Positions 12,384 to 23,540 of a stretch of DNA of 64,000 nt are shown in pieces; position 1 is the first letter of the stretch, and each line of letters opens with the position of its first letter. The notes beneath the pieces are model-generated. The model saw only the letters and a list, made by a program, of their open reading frames with translations. It was not told the DNA's origin and ran no database searches. The position numbers and the translations under genes were made by a program. The stretch is from Papaver somniferum (taxonomy: Eukaryota; Streptophyta; Magnoliopsida; Ranunculales; Papaveraceae): assembly GCF_003573695.1 (NCBI RefSeq), contig NC_039359.1:187448813-187512812 (forward strand), read 5' to 3'.

Positions 12384-12402
12384 TTGCGACCACAGTGGGA
12401 GA
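12384..12402 (+). other. E1 primer-binding-site-like sequence
   Basis: TTGCGACCACAGTGGGAG follows the 5' LTR directly, and the same bases occur in E2 (reverse, 63,754-63,771). The pattern recalls the TTGGCGAC...TGGGGA primer site of Tat/Ogre-type Ty3/gypsy elements. That comparison is from memory and imperfect. Confidence 0.4.
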
Positions 12403-12590
12403 AGTTGAGTTTCTCGCCCAGCACGACCCGTCCGCTCAATTCTCACGATATGTTTCTTTTTTATTCTCCACAAGCCGCTTCATCCCTCCCAGCCGACAAT
12501 TGCACCTATGTGTATCATCTGTAGTACCCGTACATCTCGAGACTACACCATCCGGAGTTTCTTGGTTCTTCTCTCATCCGCAACCATCTG

Positions 12591-12840
12591 CAATAATCTT
12601 CACAGCTCCGCCAACACGACCAAATCTTAGTAACAAATCATCGTCACCCATCATCAATAGAAAGCTACAGGAGCAGTCACAACCATTACCTCCTTGAATC
12701 TGGAGAATCTACACCAATAATCTTCACATCTCAGCCAACACGACCAAATCTTAACAACAAATCATCGTCACCCATCATCAATAGAAAGCTACAGGAGCAG
12801 TCACAACCATTACCGCCTTGAATCCGGAGAATCTACACCA
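12591..12840 (+). repeat. Two tandem copies of a ~124 bp unit in E1
   Basis: The block running from AATCTTCACAGCTCCGCCAA to GGAGAATCTACACC occurs twice in succession (about 12,591-12,714 and 12,715-12,840) with few differences. The same double block is present in E2 in reverse (about 63,314-63,570), so the duplication predates the split of the two copies. Confidence 0.75.
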
Positions 12841-15800
12841 AGATCAACCCGGGTGATCTTCTAATCTTCCGAGCAGCTTCGTTCTCTCCGCTCATTTCAT
12901 CCCCTCCGATTGCATCGAGCTACATCGCCTCCCTCTTCATCACTTGCATACTATTGTAAATTAAGTACGAATCCGATCCAGAGAGGAAACGAATGTCAGC
13001 GCTTCACTATACCAGCTCCGATCCATCCCAATTTTCCATTTATCCAAAAGTATATCAACGTGCCTTCATCTAAGCGACAAGAACACGTCAAAGATGAAAT
13101 TAGTAAATGGAGAACATCTAAGAAGATAAGTATTCTATTTTCTTAATCTTCTAATTTGATTATATTAGGTGATTTTGTAGTTAAAACACTGAAGATTTTG
13201 ATTTCTAAACAAACTCCTTATTGACTTAATTCAGATTCGCGTTTATCTTTCCCCTATTTTCGTTTCAGTGCAAAACTTCATAGAATTTTCAGAGAGAAAT
13301 CATCAGAAATATATTGGGTTTACAACTGAAATTTGATAGATCTCGATTCTTTGGGTTGATTTAAAATCAAACTTCTGATTTGTTATTAATCTTTATCACC
13401 CTTTGATTTTATTTACTTTTGATCCTTTATTTCATTTGCACTTGTGCCTATACTAATTATTCTTATAATATCAATTAAAAATTACTTCAGTTCTTGGCTA
13501 AAATAAGATAATATGGTATTCAAACTTTGAATTGTGACGACTAGCTAAGAAAATCTTACCCCATGTTTCCAGAATCTATAACAATGGTCTCTTGAATGAA
13601 CCTAGTCTGAACTCCACCGCTTAAGAGGGAACTCCTACTGCTTAAACGACATATCCGGGTGAATAGGGTTGTGCCTTTGCATAGAGCATTATGATGTGAA
13701 CAGATTCAATCGGTGAAGAATCCGCAAAGTCTGAACCTATTGAGACAGTTCAGGAAACTTCGAATTTGTAAGATCGAGGGACTAATGCAAATAGGCGAGC
13801 TCTAGCCCCAGATGCAGAAGTAAAAGCTCAAAGGGATTCATGGCATAGCCAGTTCTCTGCCGCAATACAGACTAAATGTTGTCAACGAGTACGAGCTAAA
13901 CTCTGAAAGAACAACACACAACCTCATAACCATCCGTGAATGGAACTCCAACCTCTAATAAAGAAATTCTGCAGCAGTATAGGAACCTCTGTCGCTGCCT
14001 TCCTACATATCATGAAAATCTAGGGGCAGTGGTTGATTCGTTATGTATAAATAGAAGCAACTCGATTTGTGACAATGCCACCAGTACTTATCCTCTCCAT
14101 GGAACTACCACTCAGGATCTGATAGAAGAAAGCCACAGGGAAGTAGCAGCGCAAGACTTAATTCCATCATACTTGACTGCATCGTCGCCACCTATCTTCC
14201 TCCCTCAAACCCTTGACGTAGCATACCTCCAGCAGAAAACGCCAGGACAAAGCCCTCAAGACGCCCGCCTCATCTCATAAAAAGCTAAGTGTTATCTTGT
14301 TTAACTCAACTACATTTCTCAAATGATAACTTGCACATGGTTTATCTCTTGGAACTACTAGTTACGATATTAGTCAGTAGCGAGTATGCTTAGATGTATC
14401 CACATTCTATATTCCATTTCCTTGAGAAACTTTGCTAGGTCTCTAGTTAACTATACCCTTTCCCTGTGAATGAGCATCTCTTCAAAATGTATACCTTATT
14501 ATATTTGTGGTCTTGAAGCCATGAATGCCTTTACGTATTTAGGAGGTTATGGAGAACAGTCGAGTTGTTGTAGGCTTTATTTAATGCATACTACGTACTC
14601 TGTCGCTTACGCTCGTCGACACCACTAGATTGTTCTATTGCTTGTTGCTATCGATGATTTCAATCAGGGAAAGAGTCACGCTAGAGGAGGTCAACACTCA
14701 AGATGTGTTAGCTGGATGTTTATGGATACCGTCGTCACCATCGGGATTAGTGTTAGCAAACACCACAGTAATACAACGCGTGATCTCACCGGCATCGCTT
14801 GTCTTCTCAGACTTTTAACGCATGATCCTGCCGTCACCAGCTCCGCTACTGACAACAACATCGACACCTTCCATCCATAGTTGCGACCAAATCAACTCGT
14901 GAGAGCACCACCAACGCTTTTCCTCTCTATGAAATTACCAATCCGACTTTGAGAGCTGCAGGAAGCACTGCTTCGCTGCATCAACGCCTCCATATTTTCC
15001 GCTTGCGTATTTGTATGACTGCACCACTCGATTGCTTCAATACCACTTGGCTATACCAGCGTCGCATAGCACCAATTTCCTCTCAGGAGATCCCAAACCA
15101 ATGACGAAGAGAAGTTATCAACGAGTACATGGTATACTATATTCAGAAATTTCGTAAAAAAACAAAGACATCATCAAGATCCTTCATGCACTGGCGTCAC
15201 AAAGGGCTCGATGCGTGACATAATGCATAGCCGCACAACCGCTACCCATGCTCCGAGAATATAAAAAATTCAAACCGCTTCGAAAAGATAAGTACCTACT
15301 GTCTTTGCTTGTTCTCAATTAGCATTTATCTTATGATCCTTGGTTATTTTAGAATACAAACCTGTGCATTTTGAGATTACTTAGACACATAACCATTAGA
15401 ACTGTCACTTAAACCCATAATTCTAGTATAGTTCTAAGTTTGCATTGCATCAATGCATATATTGCTTTACACCATTGCGTGTACGTACCTTTAGCATTTT
15501 AGTCAGTAGCATAATTTCCTTGTACATCCGCTAAACTTGTTGACTGTTGCCTGCAGTAATTTAAGATGATTCATCATTGTTAGCTTCTACCAGTCACTAG
15601 TAAAATAGGTTGCCATTAAAGAGTTGATGATTCTAAGATGAGCTCATTTTATTGTCTAGTAGTATCTAATATCATCTAAAATGTCATACCGCTTAGCTTA
15701 TGATAAGTGGATAACTGCTTAACACCCGTGTGAATGTATACCCTACCTCGAACCCTTAAGCATGTACACATGAAAATTCACTTTTAAAGTTATGTATATG

Positions 15801-16239
15801 TATGAGCGCTTGAATCATTTGTACCACAGTGACTTTGGCCAACCTGCCCGGATGCGTGTTTGTTTAGCATTAAAAGTATTTATGGGAGACCTTGTCCCAT
15901 CTCATATATTTAGCGTATTGATACTTGTGTATTGATATTTGAGATAGCGCGTATTTGTGTATTGATATTTGAGTTCCAAAAAAATAAATAAATTGCGCAT
16001 ATATTAGGCAATCGTATGTGTGAACTATATATATAGAATATCCTCGTCATATTGTATTGAACTTTAGAAATTTTAAATATGGTCACACTACGAATTGAGA
16101 ATAGCCATGAGAATGCACCATGATAAATGAGAAAAGGTGGCCTCGAATGCACCATGAGAAATGAAAAAGGCTACGAGTACAACCCATGAAATGAAAAATA
16201 GCTCCGAGTATGGCTAGGCTTCGTGCATGGCCAATGAAG
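12841..16239 (+). other. E1 interior, non-coding
   Basis: This aligns in reverse with E2 (about 53,200-55,764 and 60,440-63,310). Open stretches such as 13,936-14,280 (114 codons) and 14,630-14,880 are not kept as matching frames in E2, have no recognised motif and are best read as chance. Nothing else is seen. Confidence 0.6.
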
Positions 16240-16570
16240 TACACTAATAGTCCAAGAAAGGGCTAGGCTCCGTGCGTGTATTTAACTGAAGCGCACTAAT
16301 AGTCCAAGAAAGGGCTAGGCTCCGTGCGTGGCTTTAACTGAAGTGCACCAATAGTCCAAGAAAGGGCTAGGCTCCGTGCGTTGCTTTAATTGAAGCGCAC
16401 CAATAGTCCAAGAAAGGGCTAGGCTCCGTGCGCGGCTTTAACTGAAGCGCACCAATAGTCCAAGAAAGGGCTAGGCTCCGTGCGCGGCTTTAACTGAAGC
16501 GCACCAATAGTCCAAGAAAGGGCTAGGATCTGTGCGTGGCTTTAAATGAAGTGCACCAATAGTCCAAGGA
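16240..16570 (+). repeat. Tandem array of a 52-bp unit in E1 (about 7 copies)
   Basis: The unit contains AGTCCAAGAAAGGGCTAGGC followed by TCCGTGCGTGGCTTTAACTG and recurs every 52 bases. There are six full copies and one diverged end copy (AGTCCAAGGAAGGCGAGCG). The reverse-complement arrays in E2 hold 13 copies. Confidence 0.9.
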
Positions 16571-19432
16571 AGGCGAGCGATGAGATAAAATGAGAATATC
16601 CGAGCAATGAGATAAGATGGCTCTTGAATTATGGCCTTGAATGCACCATGAATTGAAAATATCCACCATGAACCTAAAATATCCACGAGTACGGCTGAGT
16701 GATGAGAAATAAAAAAGGCGGCCCTGAATGCGGTGCGGAAAACAAAAGAGTGGTCCGGAATGTACCATGAGAAATGGAATATTAAAAATAAATAGATAGC
16801 TCGAATGTGCCATGACTTAAGTTGTACCGACGCTGAGCGATGACACAATTCGGTCATGAGTAAGGGCTATGAGATAATCCCTGCTATGTGACGAACGTTA
16901 ACTATGTGACACACGTAAACCTCGAAGGGATAATTGCATAGGCTTCCACAATAGTCGAAAATCATAGTGGCGCTGACTGAAAGAAACTAAAGTAGGGCAT
17001 GTCATACTCGACTCCAAATATGCAAGCGCTAATTCATGCTCATAGTTATCTACCACGTATCGAACGTATTTAAAGAGAAAAATAATATGAAAGAAAGAAA
17101 TAAATAAATAAAAGGGTATGAGAGGACTTACTTCCAGAAATCTATCACGACTCCTTGAATCCCTGCACGGGAGGCGAGCAAGTTAAATACCATACACTCG
17201 TCCGCCAAATTCACCAACTTAGGCGCGTATAGTAATCCCCCATACCATCCAACCAAGCGACTATACATACTCGTGCATACAGGTAAAACACCAAGCACTC
17301 GTCCGCCTACATATGCTCGAATGGTAAAAAATGTAAGTAGCCGCTGCTCTCAATAATAATAACGCCGCTTAAGAAACAAAGGAGAAGGTAGCACTCCGCT
17401 CCTATAAACTTCCATCATAAGCCGACCGACGTCTATCAATCGGGAATGTCAAAGCGAATTTTCACTATCAAAATGATGACATGCGAGACGGAGTAGGCTC
17501 ATTAGATAATAAAGCATGGATGGCTAGACTGGAAAAAAAGTAATTTGAGATGGATGGCTAGACTGTAGGCAAAAGTAGATTTGAGAGATCGCATTGAGTA
17601 TGACTAGGCTACAAGCATAACAGAAGGACTGCATGAGAAATTACAGGAACATGGATAGCACTAAGCTACCAATGCGCCTTATTTCATTACAAATCACTAA
17701 AAGGAAAGCGGGCAAGACATACACGACACATCCACTAAAGCCAAAAGAGTGGGAAACAAAAGAGTGGTCCGGAATGTACCATGTAATGCTACTTATCATT
17801 TAATACATTTCAAGTGCATTGAGCGCAAGACCCTCAACGCGTCTTTGACAACTTTAAAATTTTTATGCATTTAGATAAGGTCACGACGGTCGCCAAAAGA
17901 AGTTAAGGAGGAGCTTAAATGGACATACACAGACGCTAGTTCACAAATCTATCTTATTTCGATCATTGATAAATGATTTCAGTATCTGCACGCAAATGTT
18001 ATCCCTCTCGCCTAATAAGGGAGCACGTCGAGCGCCTAAAACATTTGTACAAAGATTCTTACCCTACGAATACAACACTTGGCTTGTTAAGAATGAATCC
18101 TCAAATTCCTACGAAGCGGATACATCATGACATAATTGCTTCAAGAAGCCCCCGATTGCGAATGTGCATCTCCACTTGCAACCTGATGCGCTCTTTTCAT
18201 CCCGCTTTATGGTCAATGAAATGCACAAATATTCCCGAGTATGGCTAGGCATTATGCAAGGCCACTGATGCGCTTTCACCCACTGGGAGGAAAATTGCAA
18301 ATGTCATTTCACGCTTATGATCACCCATCCTTATAGGCATCGTCAGTGATTCCAATAATAATGCACGAATGACAACCCTCTCAACCAACGGGCGGCATGG
18401 TAAGCACACATCATTAAACGCCGGGTTGAACGACCATGTCGGCCTACATATGCTCGAATGGTGAAAATATATAAGTAGTTGTTGCTCACGATATCGTTAA
18501 AAAGAAAAAATAAGGTACGTAATACACCGCTCCTATGAGCTTCTATCTCAAGCCGATCGACATTTATCAGTTGGGAATACCAAAGTGTATTTTCACTATC
18601 GAAATGATCACATGCGGGGAAGTACGTTCACTAGATGGTTGAAGTAAAAGCAAGCAAACCGGGGTCATAATAACCAAGCAGAATCATATGCTTAAGAGGT
18701 GCGCAGGCTGCACTCATCCGCCATTCCACTTGAACACTGAAGTAAAACTCTCATACCGAGCATTCATCCACCCCACAATTTCCAAAGGAGAGAAAGAGCG
18801 TGAAAGCGACAAATTAATGAAACGTCAACACTTACCCAAAGAGAGGATTCATCCGCCTTAGCATATCCTAAAGAGTAGGAGTCGATATATACACTGATCT
18901 ACAAGTCCATTGGTCATGTGAGAGATAACTAATCACAAACATGCCTACTAAACGAACAACTTACCATTTTCATGAAACAATAAAGCACTTACATTTACGC
19001 ACACCTATTCTCTGTAAGAATATATATCCGCTTAAGCTAGCCGATCGATATGTAACTATTTAGATGTTGTAACTAAAACCACTATCTGTAAGCCGCCTTT
19101 TCATACATCGTGACTCTCATATACTTGCGTCTCATTTGGAATAGCTACATATGCAAGTGCGTAAATCATAATTTACCCGCCATATATTATTCATAATCTG
19201 TTTGTTGTGGCACTCGGGGACTACATTATAAAATGTCAATACCTTCTCTATCGTCTGCACCTTTATCACATATTATGCTAATAATACCTTGCGCCTACTA
19301 GGATGCAAATGAGAAACCCATTACTGACATACAATAACCTTATTGGATTATTATTGGAACACGACAAACATTGATATGAATGATAGGCCTGGGGACTCGG
19401 AATCGTGGATATAAACTATTCATCGTATTTTA
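16571..19432 (+). other. E1 interior, non-coding
   Basis: Aligns in reverse with E2 between about 49,934 and 52,535. The 49-bp array of E2 is represented here by roughly one unit (about 18,680-18,725). No conserved frame was recognised. Confidence 0.55.
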
Positions 19433-20063
19433 CCAACTTGTATAGAGGATGCCAAATGCTTCAGCGCGGAAGGACGCCTCATCTTCTTTGATCCGGAAAA
19501 GGGAGGCAAAATATAATAACCTTCTGATGAGGTTCGTCATCAGGAAGAAGCTCTTAGCTCCTCCTTATCCTCCCTTTCCTCCGGAGCCTCGACTTTAACT
19601 TCGTTTAAAAGTTGGAAGTTTATCGACTTATCCTTGGATAAAACCAAATGATCTCGAAGATCATTATCACTCTTCTTCATAGCTTTGAAGATACAAGACT
19701 CATAATAGCATGTGTTGACATGAATGGGAAAACCATTAAGCGCGGCCACGTCTTCCAGCAACGAAGCCGCCTCCCCCCAAGCAAATAAAATATTTAAGGA
19801 TCAATCATCCAACGACCAAATAAACGTACCAAACTGTCATGATCTCAGCGGACAACTCTATACTGAGAGGATGCTATAGAGTCATGTATGACCCAATAAC
19901 AGATCATTTCCCTCATGATCGGGGTTGGAGTATATGTAATCCACCCAAGATTCCCAAGCGGGTAGATATTCAGCGGACGAGCAAAGTGCGATTGTCGGAA
20001 AAACATAGTTTCCCTGTAAGCTGCTAGGCGATATACCTCCTCTAAGGCGGTTACCGGGGACAC
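19433..20063 (-). pseudogene. Plant mobile domain (PMD)-like antisense ORF of E1, broken
   Basis: The frame lies opposite to the LTR orientation. Reading leftward, the pieces are ESWVDY (about 19,950), IHDSIASSQYRVVR then DHDSLVRLFGRW (about 19,810-19,890), GEAASLLEDVAALNGFPIH (about 19,725-19,780), and FRAEAFGILYTSW (about 19,433-19,470). This order matches the plant mobile domain: an S-x-YR segment, an RW segment, GEA followed by LEDV and GLP/GFP, then a later F-x-A-E-A-F-G segment. It is split by stops and at least two frame changes. The longest open stretch is 73 codons (19,540-19,761). PMD proteins occur both as plant genes (MAIN/MAIL1) and inside transposable elements. The role here is unknown and the copy is not functional as it stands. 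Confidence 0.6.
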
Positions 20064-20234
20064 ATCCGCCTGAGGACAGATAAACCAACTATCAGATGAG
20101 GATGGGGGAATACGTGATGGTTCAACATGCGCGGATGTGTTCGTCTGAAAATTCCATCAGTTGCATCCGCTAATTGACAAATCAACATGTGACTGTTGAT
20201 CTGGCCTACGACCAGTCAACAGTCAGGGGACTAA

Positions 20235-20636
20235 TGTTGATACATGAAAATAATTATCCTTAGAAAAGGATTCCCCTTAACCTATTAAAGATTCCTTTTA
20301 GGATAGAGAGACCTGGGGACTGGACCTAACCCACAAGGTTGGGATAGCTCTAGCCCATAAGAGAGCATGTTGGTTTAGTTGGGCCTTAATCCAAGGAAGA
20401 AGGAAAGCCTCTTAGGGCTTACTAATAACTTAAAGGAAAGGAAATGGTAGTTTTGTAATATATTGATCTTATGAGTGCTTCTTCATAAGAGGAGTAGGAG
20501 AGATTATTATAAAAGGAAAGAAAGGATATTTAGAAAGACATTCTTGGTTGATCTATTCTCTCTCTCTTTACCTCCAAGAGGATGGGCTTGTTGTGGCTTG
20601 GACTTGCTTCTCTTTCCCACTTTTACCCTATCAACA
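20235..20636 (+). repeat. E1 3' LTR
   Basis: Starts TGTTGATACATG and ends TTACCCTATCAACA. It is preceded by a purine-rich tract, CAGTCAGGGGACTAA (20,220-20,234), and followed by TGAGT. It is closer in length to the E2 LTR (400 bp) than to its own 5' partner, which carries a deletion. Confidence 0.85.
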
Positions 20637-20905
20637 TGAGTACTAATTAAAATGTCCCTTCTAATTGAATTCTCAAAATTTGTTGTTTTCAACTTTATAC
20701 TCCGGTAGGGTAGCCATTGCGTCGTGACTACAAGTATACATAATTTGGTAATTGGATTCATACTTCATCCTGCAAATAAGAAAAAATAAAAAAAAAGGTT
20801 TATGGCCATAAATTAATTTAACATGAACAACCAGACTAATTTAGCAAAAATCAGAAAAAATTGCTATGGCCACCCATGGATGTGGCCAACTTAACCGCCA
20901 GTCTT

Positions 20906-21213
20906 TGTTAGAAAAGAAGTCTAACCGAGACTATTCTAGACTGTTCTAGAACCAGAGTTATAATAAGGATACTGAACTATATTTGGGAGTTTGGTTTTAT
21001 TTTAGAAGTTTGATTATTTAGGGAATTCTGTGTTCTAAGTTTGGTAGAATTATGTTAGGAAACTACTGTCAGTAGAATCAGTATTTAAAGGGTCTTAGGC
21101 TCTGCGTTTTTGTTTCGTGAGGAACTCTCTGTTAGTTTGAATTATTTCTTGGTTTGCTATTGTTCTTTCCTGCAAGTGTGTTTTGATTTCAATAATATAA
21201 TCTAGTTTCTGCA
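20906..21213 (+). repeat. Copia 5' LTR
   Basis: TGTTAG...TCTGCA, 308 bp, with a TATA-like GTATTTAAAGG near 21,083. It repeats at 25,240-25,547. Confidence 0.92.
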
Positions 21214-21215
21214 TC

Positions 21216-21227
21216 TGGTATCAGTTA
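21216..21227 (+). other. Copia primer-binding site (initiator tRNA-Met)
   Basis: TGGTATCAG begins two bases after the 5' LTR. It matches the complement of the 3' end of plant initiator tRNA-Met (TGGTATCAGAGC) in its first nine bases. Confidence 0.8.
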
Positions 21228-21264
21228 GTCACAAGATCGTGGGATTCTTAGGGTTTGTGGGAAG

Positions 21265-22148
21265 ATGGCGTCTACCTCAAATTCAATCAAAGTACCAATA
21301 TTCGAAGGGAAGAACTATGAGCATTGGAAAATTCAAATGGAGAATTTATTCACATAACAAGAGGTATGGGATATAGTGGAGACAGGTTACACAGAACCTG
21401 CAGAAGGAGCTGCTTTCACCGATGCACAACGAACAACTTTAGTAGAAAACAAGAAGAAGAATGCCAAAGCAACGTATCTTTTTCACCAAGGGGTACATGA
21501 TTCACTGTTAGGCAGAATTTTGTATATCAAAGAAGCCAAAAAGGCTTGGGATGTTTTGTCGAACTATTACAAAGGTTCAGACAAGGTAAAAAAGGTGCGA
21601 TTACAGACATTGAGAAGAAAATATGAACTTCTTCAGATGGAATCGACAGAATCTGTTTGTGATTTATTTTCACGGGCATTAAGCCTGGTTAATGAGATGA
21701 AGGCTAATGGTGATAAGATAGATGATCTTTCGGTTATAGAAAAACATTCTTCGTAGCTTACCAGATAATTTTGAGTCGAAGGTGACTGCAATTGAAGAAT
21801 GTAATACACTTTCTGATTAAGTATCGATGAATTGTTGGGTTCGTTGCAAGCACGTGAGCAGAGGATGAAAGAAAAGTCTCATATGCAACCTATTGAAGAA
21901 GCACTTCAAAGTTAGACGAGTTGGAATAGTGACCCATAGGCAAATTCACATCTACAGCAAGGAAGTGGTGAAGGTAAGACTTATGTTGACAGATCTAAAG
22001 TTCGTTGTTATAATTGTCGGCGCCTTGGTCATTATAAATATGAATGTAAATCCAAGAAGAAGGTCGCGTTTAACAATAAGGAAAATCTGGTCGAAAAGCA
22101 AGAGGAAAAGTCTGAGACTTTGTTGATGGCATATCATCCTGTAGAAGA
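21265..22148 (+). pseudogene. Copia gag (nucleocapsid-capsid), broken
   Basis: The start ATG at 21,265 follows the leader. The frame opens with KVPIFEGKNYEHWKIQM, a typical copia gag N-terminus. A TAA at 21,355 stops it; the same frame continues open from 21,376 to 21,756 with the capsid pattern (KAKKAWDVL, VRLQTLRRKYELL). A frameshift near 21,740 and further stops at about 21,820, 21,912 and 21,932 follow. The zinc knuckle CYNCRRLGHYKYEC (CX2CX4HX4C) is intact at about 22,007-22,050. The protein would package element RNA. Confidence 0.88.
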
Positions 22149-22475
22149 ATAAAGTCATAACAGATGGTTTCTAGACACTGGGTGTAGCAATTATATGTGC
22201 GGGAAAAAGGAATTGTTTGTTGATTTAAACGAGTCGATACGTTCAAATATGGAATTTGGAAATAGTACTACAGTTCCGGTGATGGGGAAAGGAAGAGTCG
22301 GCATCATTATGAAAAATGGTTTTCATACATATATTTCAGATATGTTTTATATTCCTGGACTACATCAAAATTTGTTAGTATGGGACAACTTTCAGAAAAA
22401 GGTTACACCATGAAAATTTCTAATGGAATTTGTATTATCCAAGACCGGAGAAGGTGACTAATTGCAAAGGTACTA
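22149..22475 (+). pseudogene. Copia aspartic protease, broken
   Basis: A TAA just upstream (about 22,150) separates it from gag. The active-site segment WFLDTGCSNYMCG (about 22,165-22,205) has the DTG triad; copia proteases usually read DTGAS or DTGCS here. The domain continues through NGFHTYISDMFYIPGL. A frameshift near 22,375-22,385 and a TGA near 22,456 follow. The protease would cut the polyprotein. Confidence 0.85.
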
Positions 22476-23525
22476 ATGACCAAGAATTGTTTATTTCCAT
22501 TGAACATTCAATACCCAAAAGAGTACTGTTATAGTTCTTCTATTTCTGATGACTCTTCTCCATGGCACATGAGAATAGGACACATTAACTTCAGTAGTTT
22601 GCAATTACTTGCAAAGAAGGAAATGGTTTCAGGCCTGCCAGTCATTGTTGTTCCTGATGGAAAATGTGAAGATTGCATTTTCAGAAAGCAACACCGAGAT
22701 CCTTTTCCTGTAGGAAAAAGTAGGAGGGCGGAACAACCATTGGAGCTGGTTCACTCTGATTTATGTGGTCATATATAAGAAATATCCCGTGGGGGTAACA
22801 AGTATTTTATTACGTTCATTGATGATTTCAGCAGAAAATCTTGGGTTTATTTGTTAAAAAAGAAAGACGACGCATTTGATGCATTCAAAAGGTTCAAAGC
22901 TTATGTTGAAAATCAAATTGGTAGTCCGGTTAAGGTGTTGCGTACTGACAGAGGTACTGAGTACACCGTTGTTGATAAGTTTATGGAGGAGTGTGGTATT
23001 GTACATCAAATGACTGCAAGGTATACACCTCAACAAAACGATGTGGCTGAGAGAAAGAACAAGACTATAATGGATATGGTTCGTACCATGAGGAAAACCA
23101 AAAATTTTCCGAAATGTTTCTGGGGTGAAGCCGTTTCTTGCGCTGTTTACTTGCTGAACAGATGTCCAACTAAACGTGTATGGAATAAAACTCCGGAGGA
23201 AGCATGGTGTGGCAGAAAACCGAGTGTTCGACATCTAAGAATATTTGGTTGCATAGCATATTCACATGTACCGGATAAAATTCACAAGAAACTTGATGAC
23301 AAAAGTGAAAAATGCATCTTCATTGGTTATAGTAGTGCGACAAAAGGATACAAGTTGTTAAATCCGGAGACTGGGAAGATGATTGTCAGCCGTGATGTAA
23401 TATTTAATGGACAAGGTCAGTGGGATTGGAATGTTGAAATGTCAACAACAAAGACGGTTGTTGTTCAGAATCCTGTAGTAAATACAAAATTAATTCCGAC
23501 TACATTAGTGACTCCACCTAGTTAG
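22476..23525 (+). pseudogene. Copia integrase, broken
   Basis: The HHCC zinc region is seen in WHMRIGHINFSSL and CEDCIFRKQH (22,560-22,690). A TAA at 22,777 separates it from the core. The DDE residues are all present: D in FIDDFSR (about 22,820), D in RTDRGTEY (22,947) and E in NDVAERKN (23,049). The D-to-E spacing is 33 residues where copia usually has 35. The C-terminal GKK/IFIGY segment (KCIFIGYSSATKGYKL) is intact. A TAG at 23,523 ends it. Confidence 0.9.
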
Positions 23526-23540
23526 GATAAACCACCTAAT

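Larger units (their letters stand above)
12001..20636 (+). mobile_element. E1: non-autonomous LTR retrotransposon (Tat-like, large interior without gag-pol)
   Basis: Two direct LTRs of 383 and 402 bp bound a 7.85 kb interior. Flanks CGAGT (left) and TGAGT (right) form a TSD with one mismatch. No gag, protease, integrase, RT or RNase H motif was seen in any frame, so it resembles the LARD class that depends on an autonomous partner. The PBS-like site after the 5' LTR and a purine-rich CAGTCAGGGGACTAA before the 3' LTR set the orientation. An antisense PMD-like frame lies near the 3' end (19,433-20,063). The match to Tat-lineage elements rests on that antisense frame and the PBS pattern, and is inferred. 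Confidence 0.8.

Noticed and set aside
13936..14280. 114-codon frame in E1
   Set aside because: The matching E2 sequence does not keep the frame and no domain is recognisable.
20637..20905. First exon of a host gene on the minus strand (MNPITKLCIL...)
   Set aside because: About 40 codons, no splice or promoter evidence, and the frame runs straight into the E1 LTR.
22854..23234. 126-codon minus-strand frame
   Set aside because: Antisense shadow of the copia integrase core.
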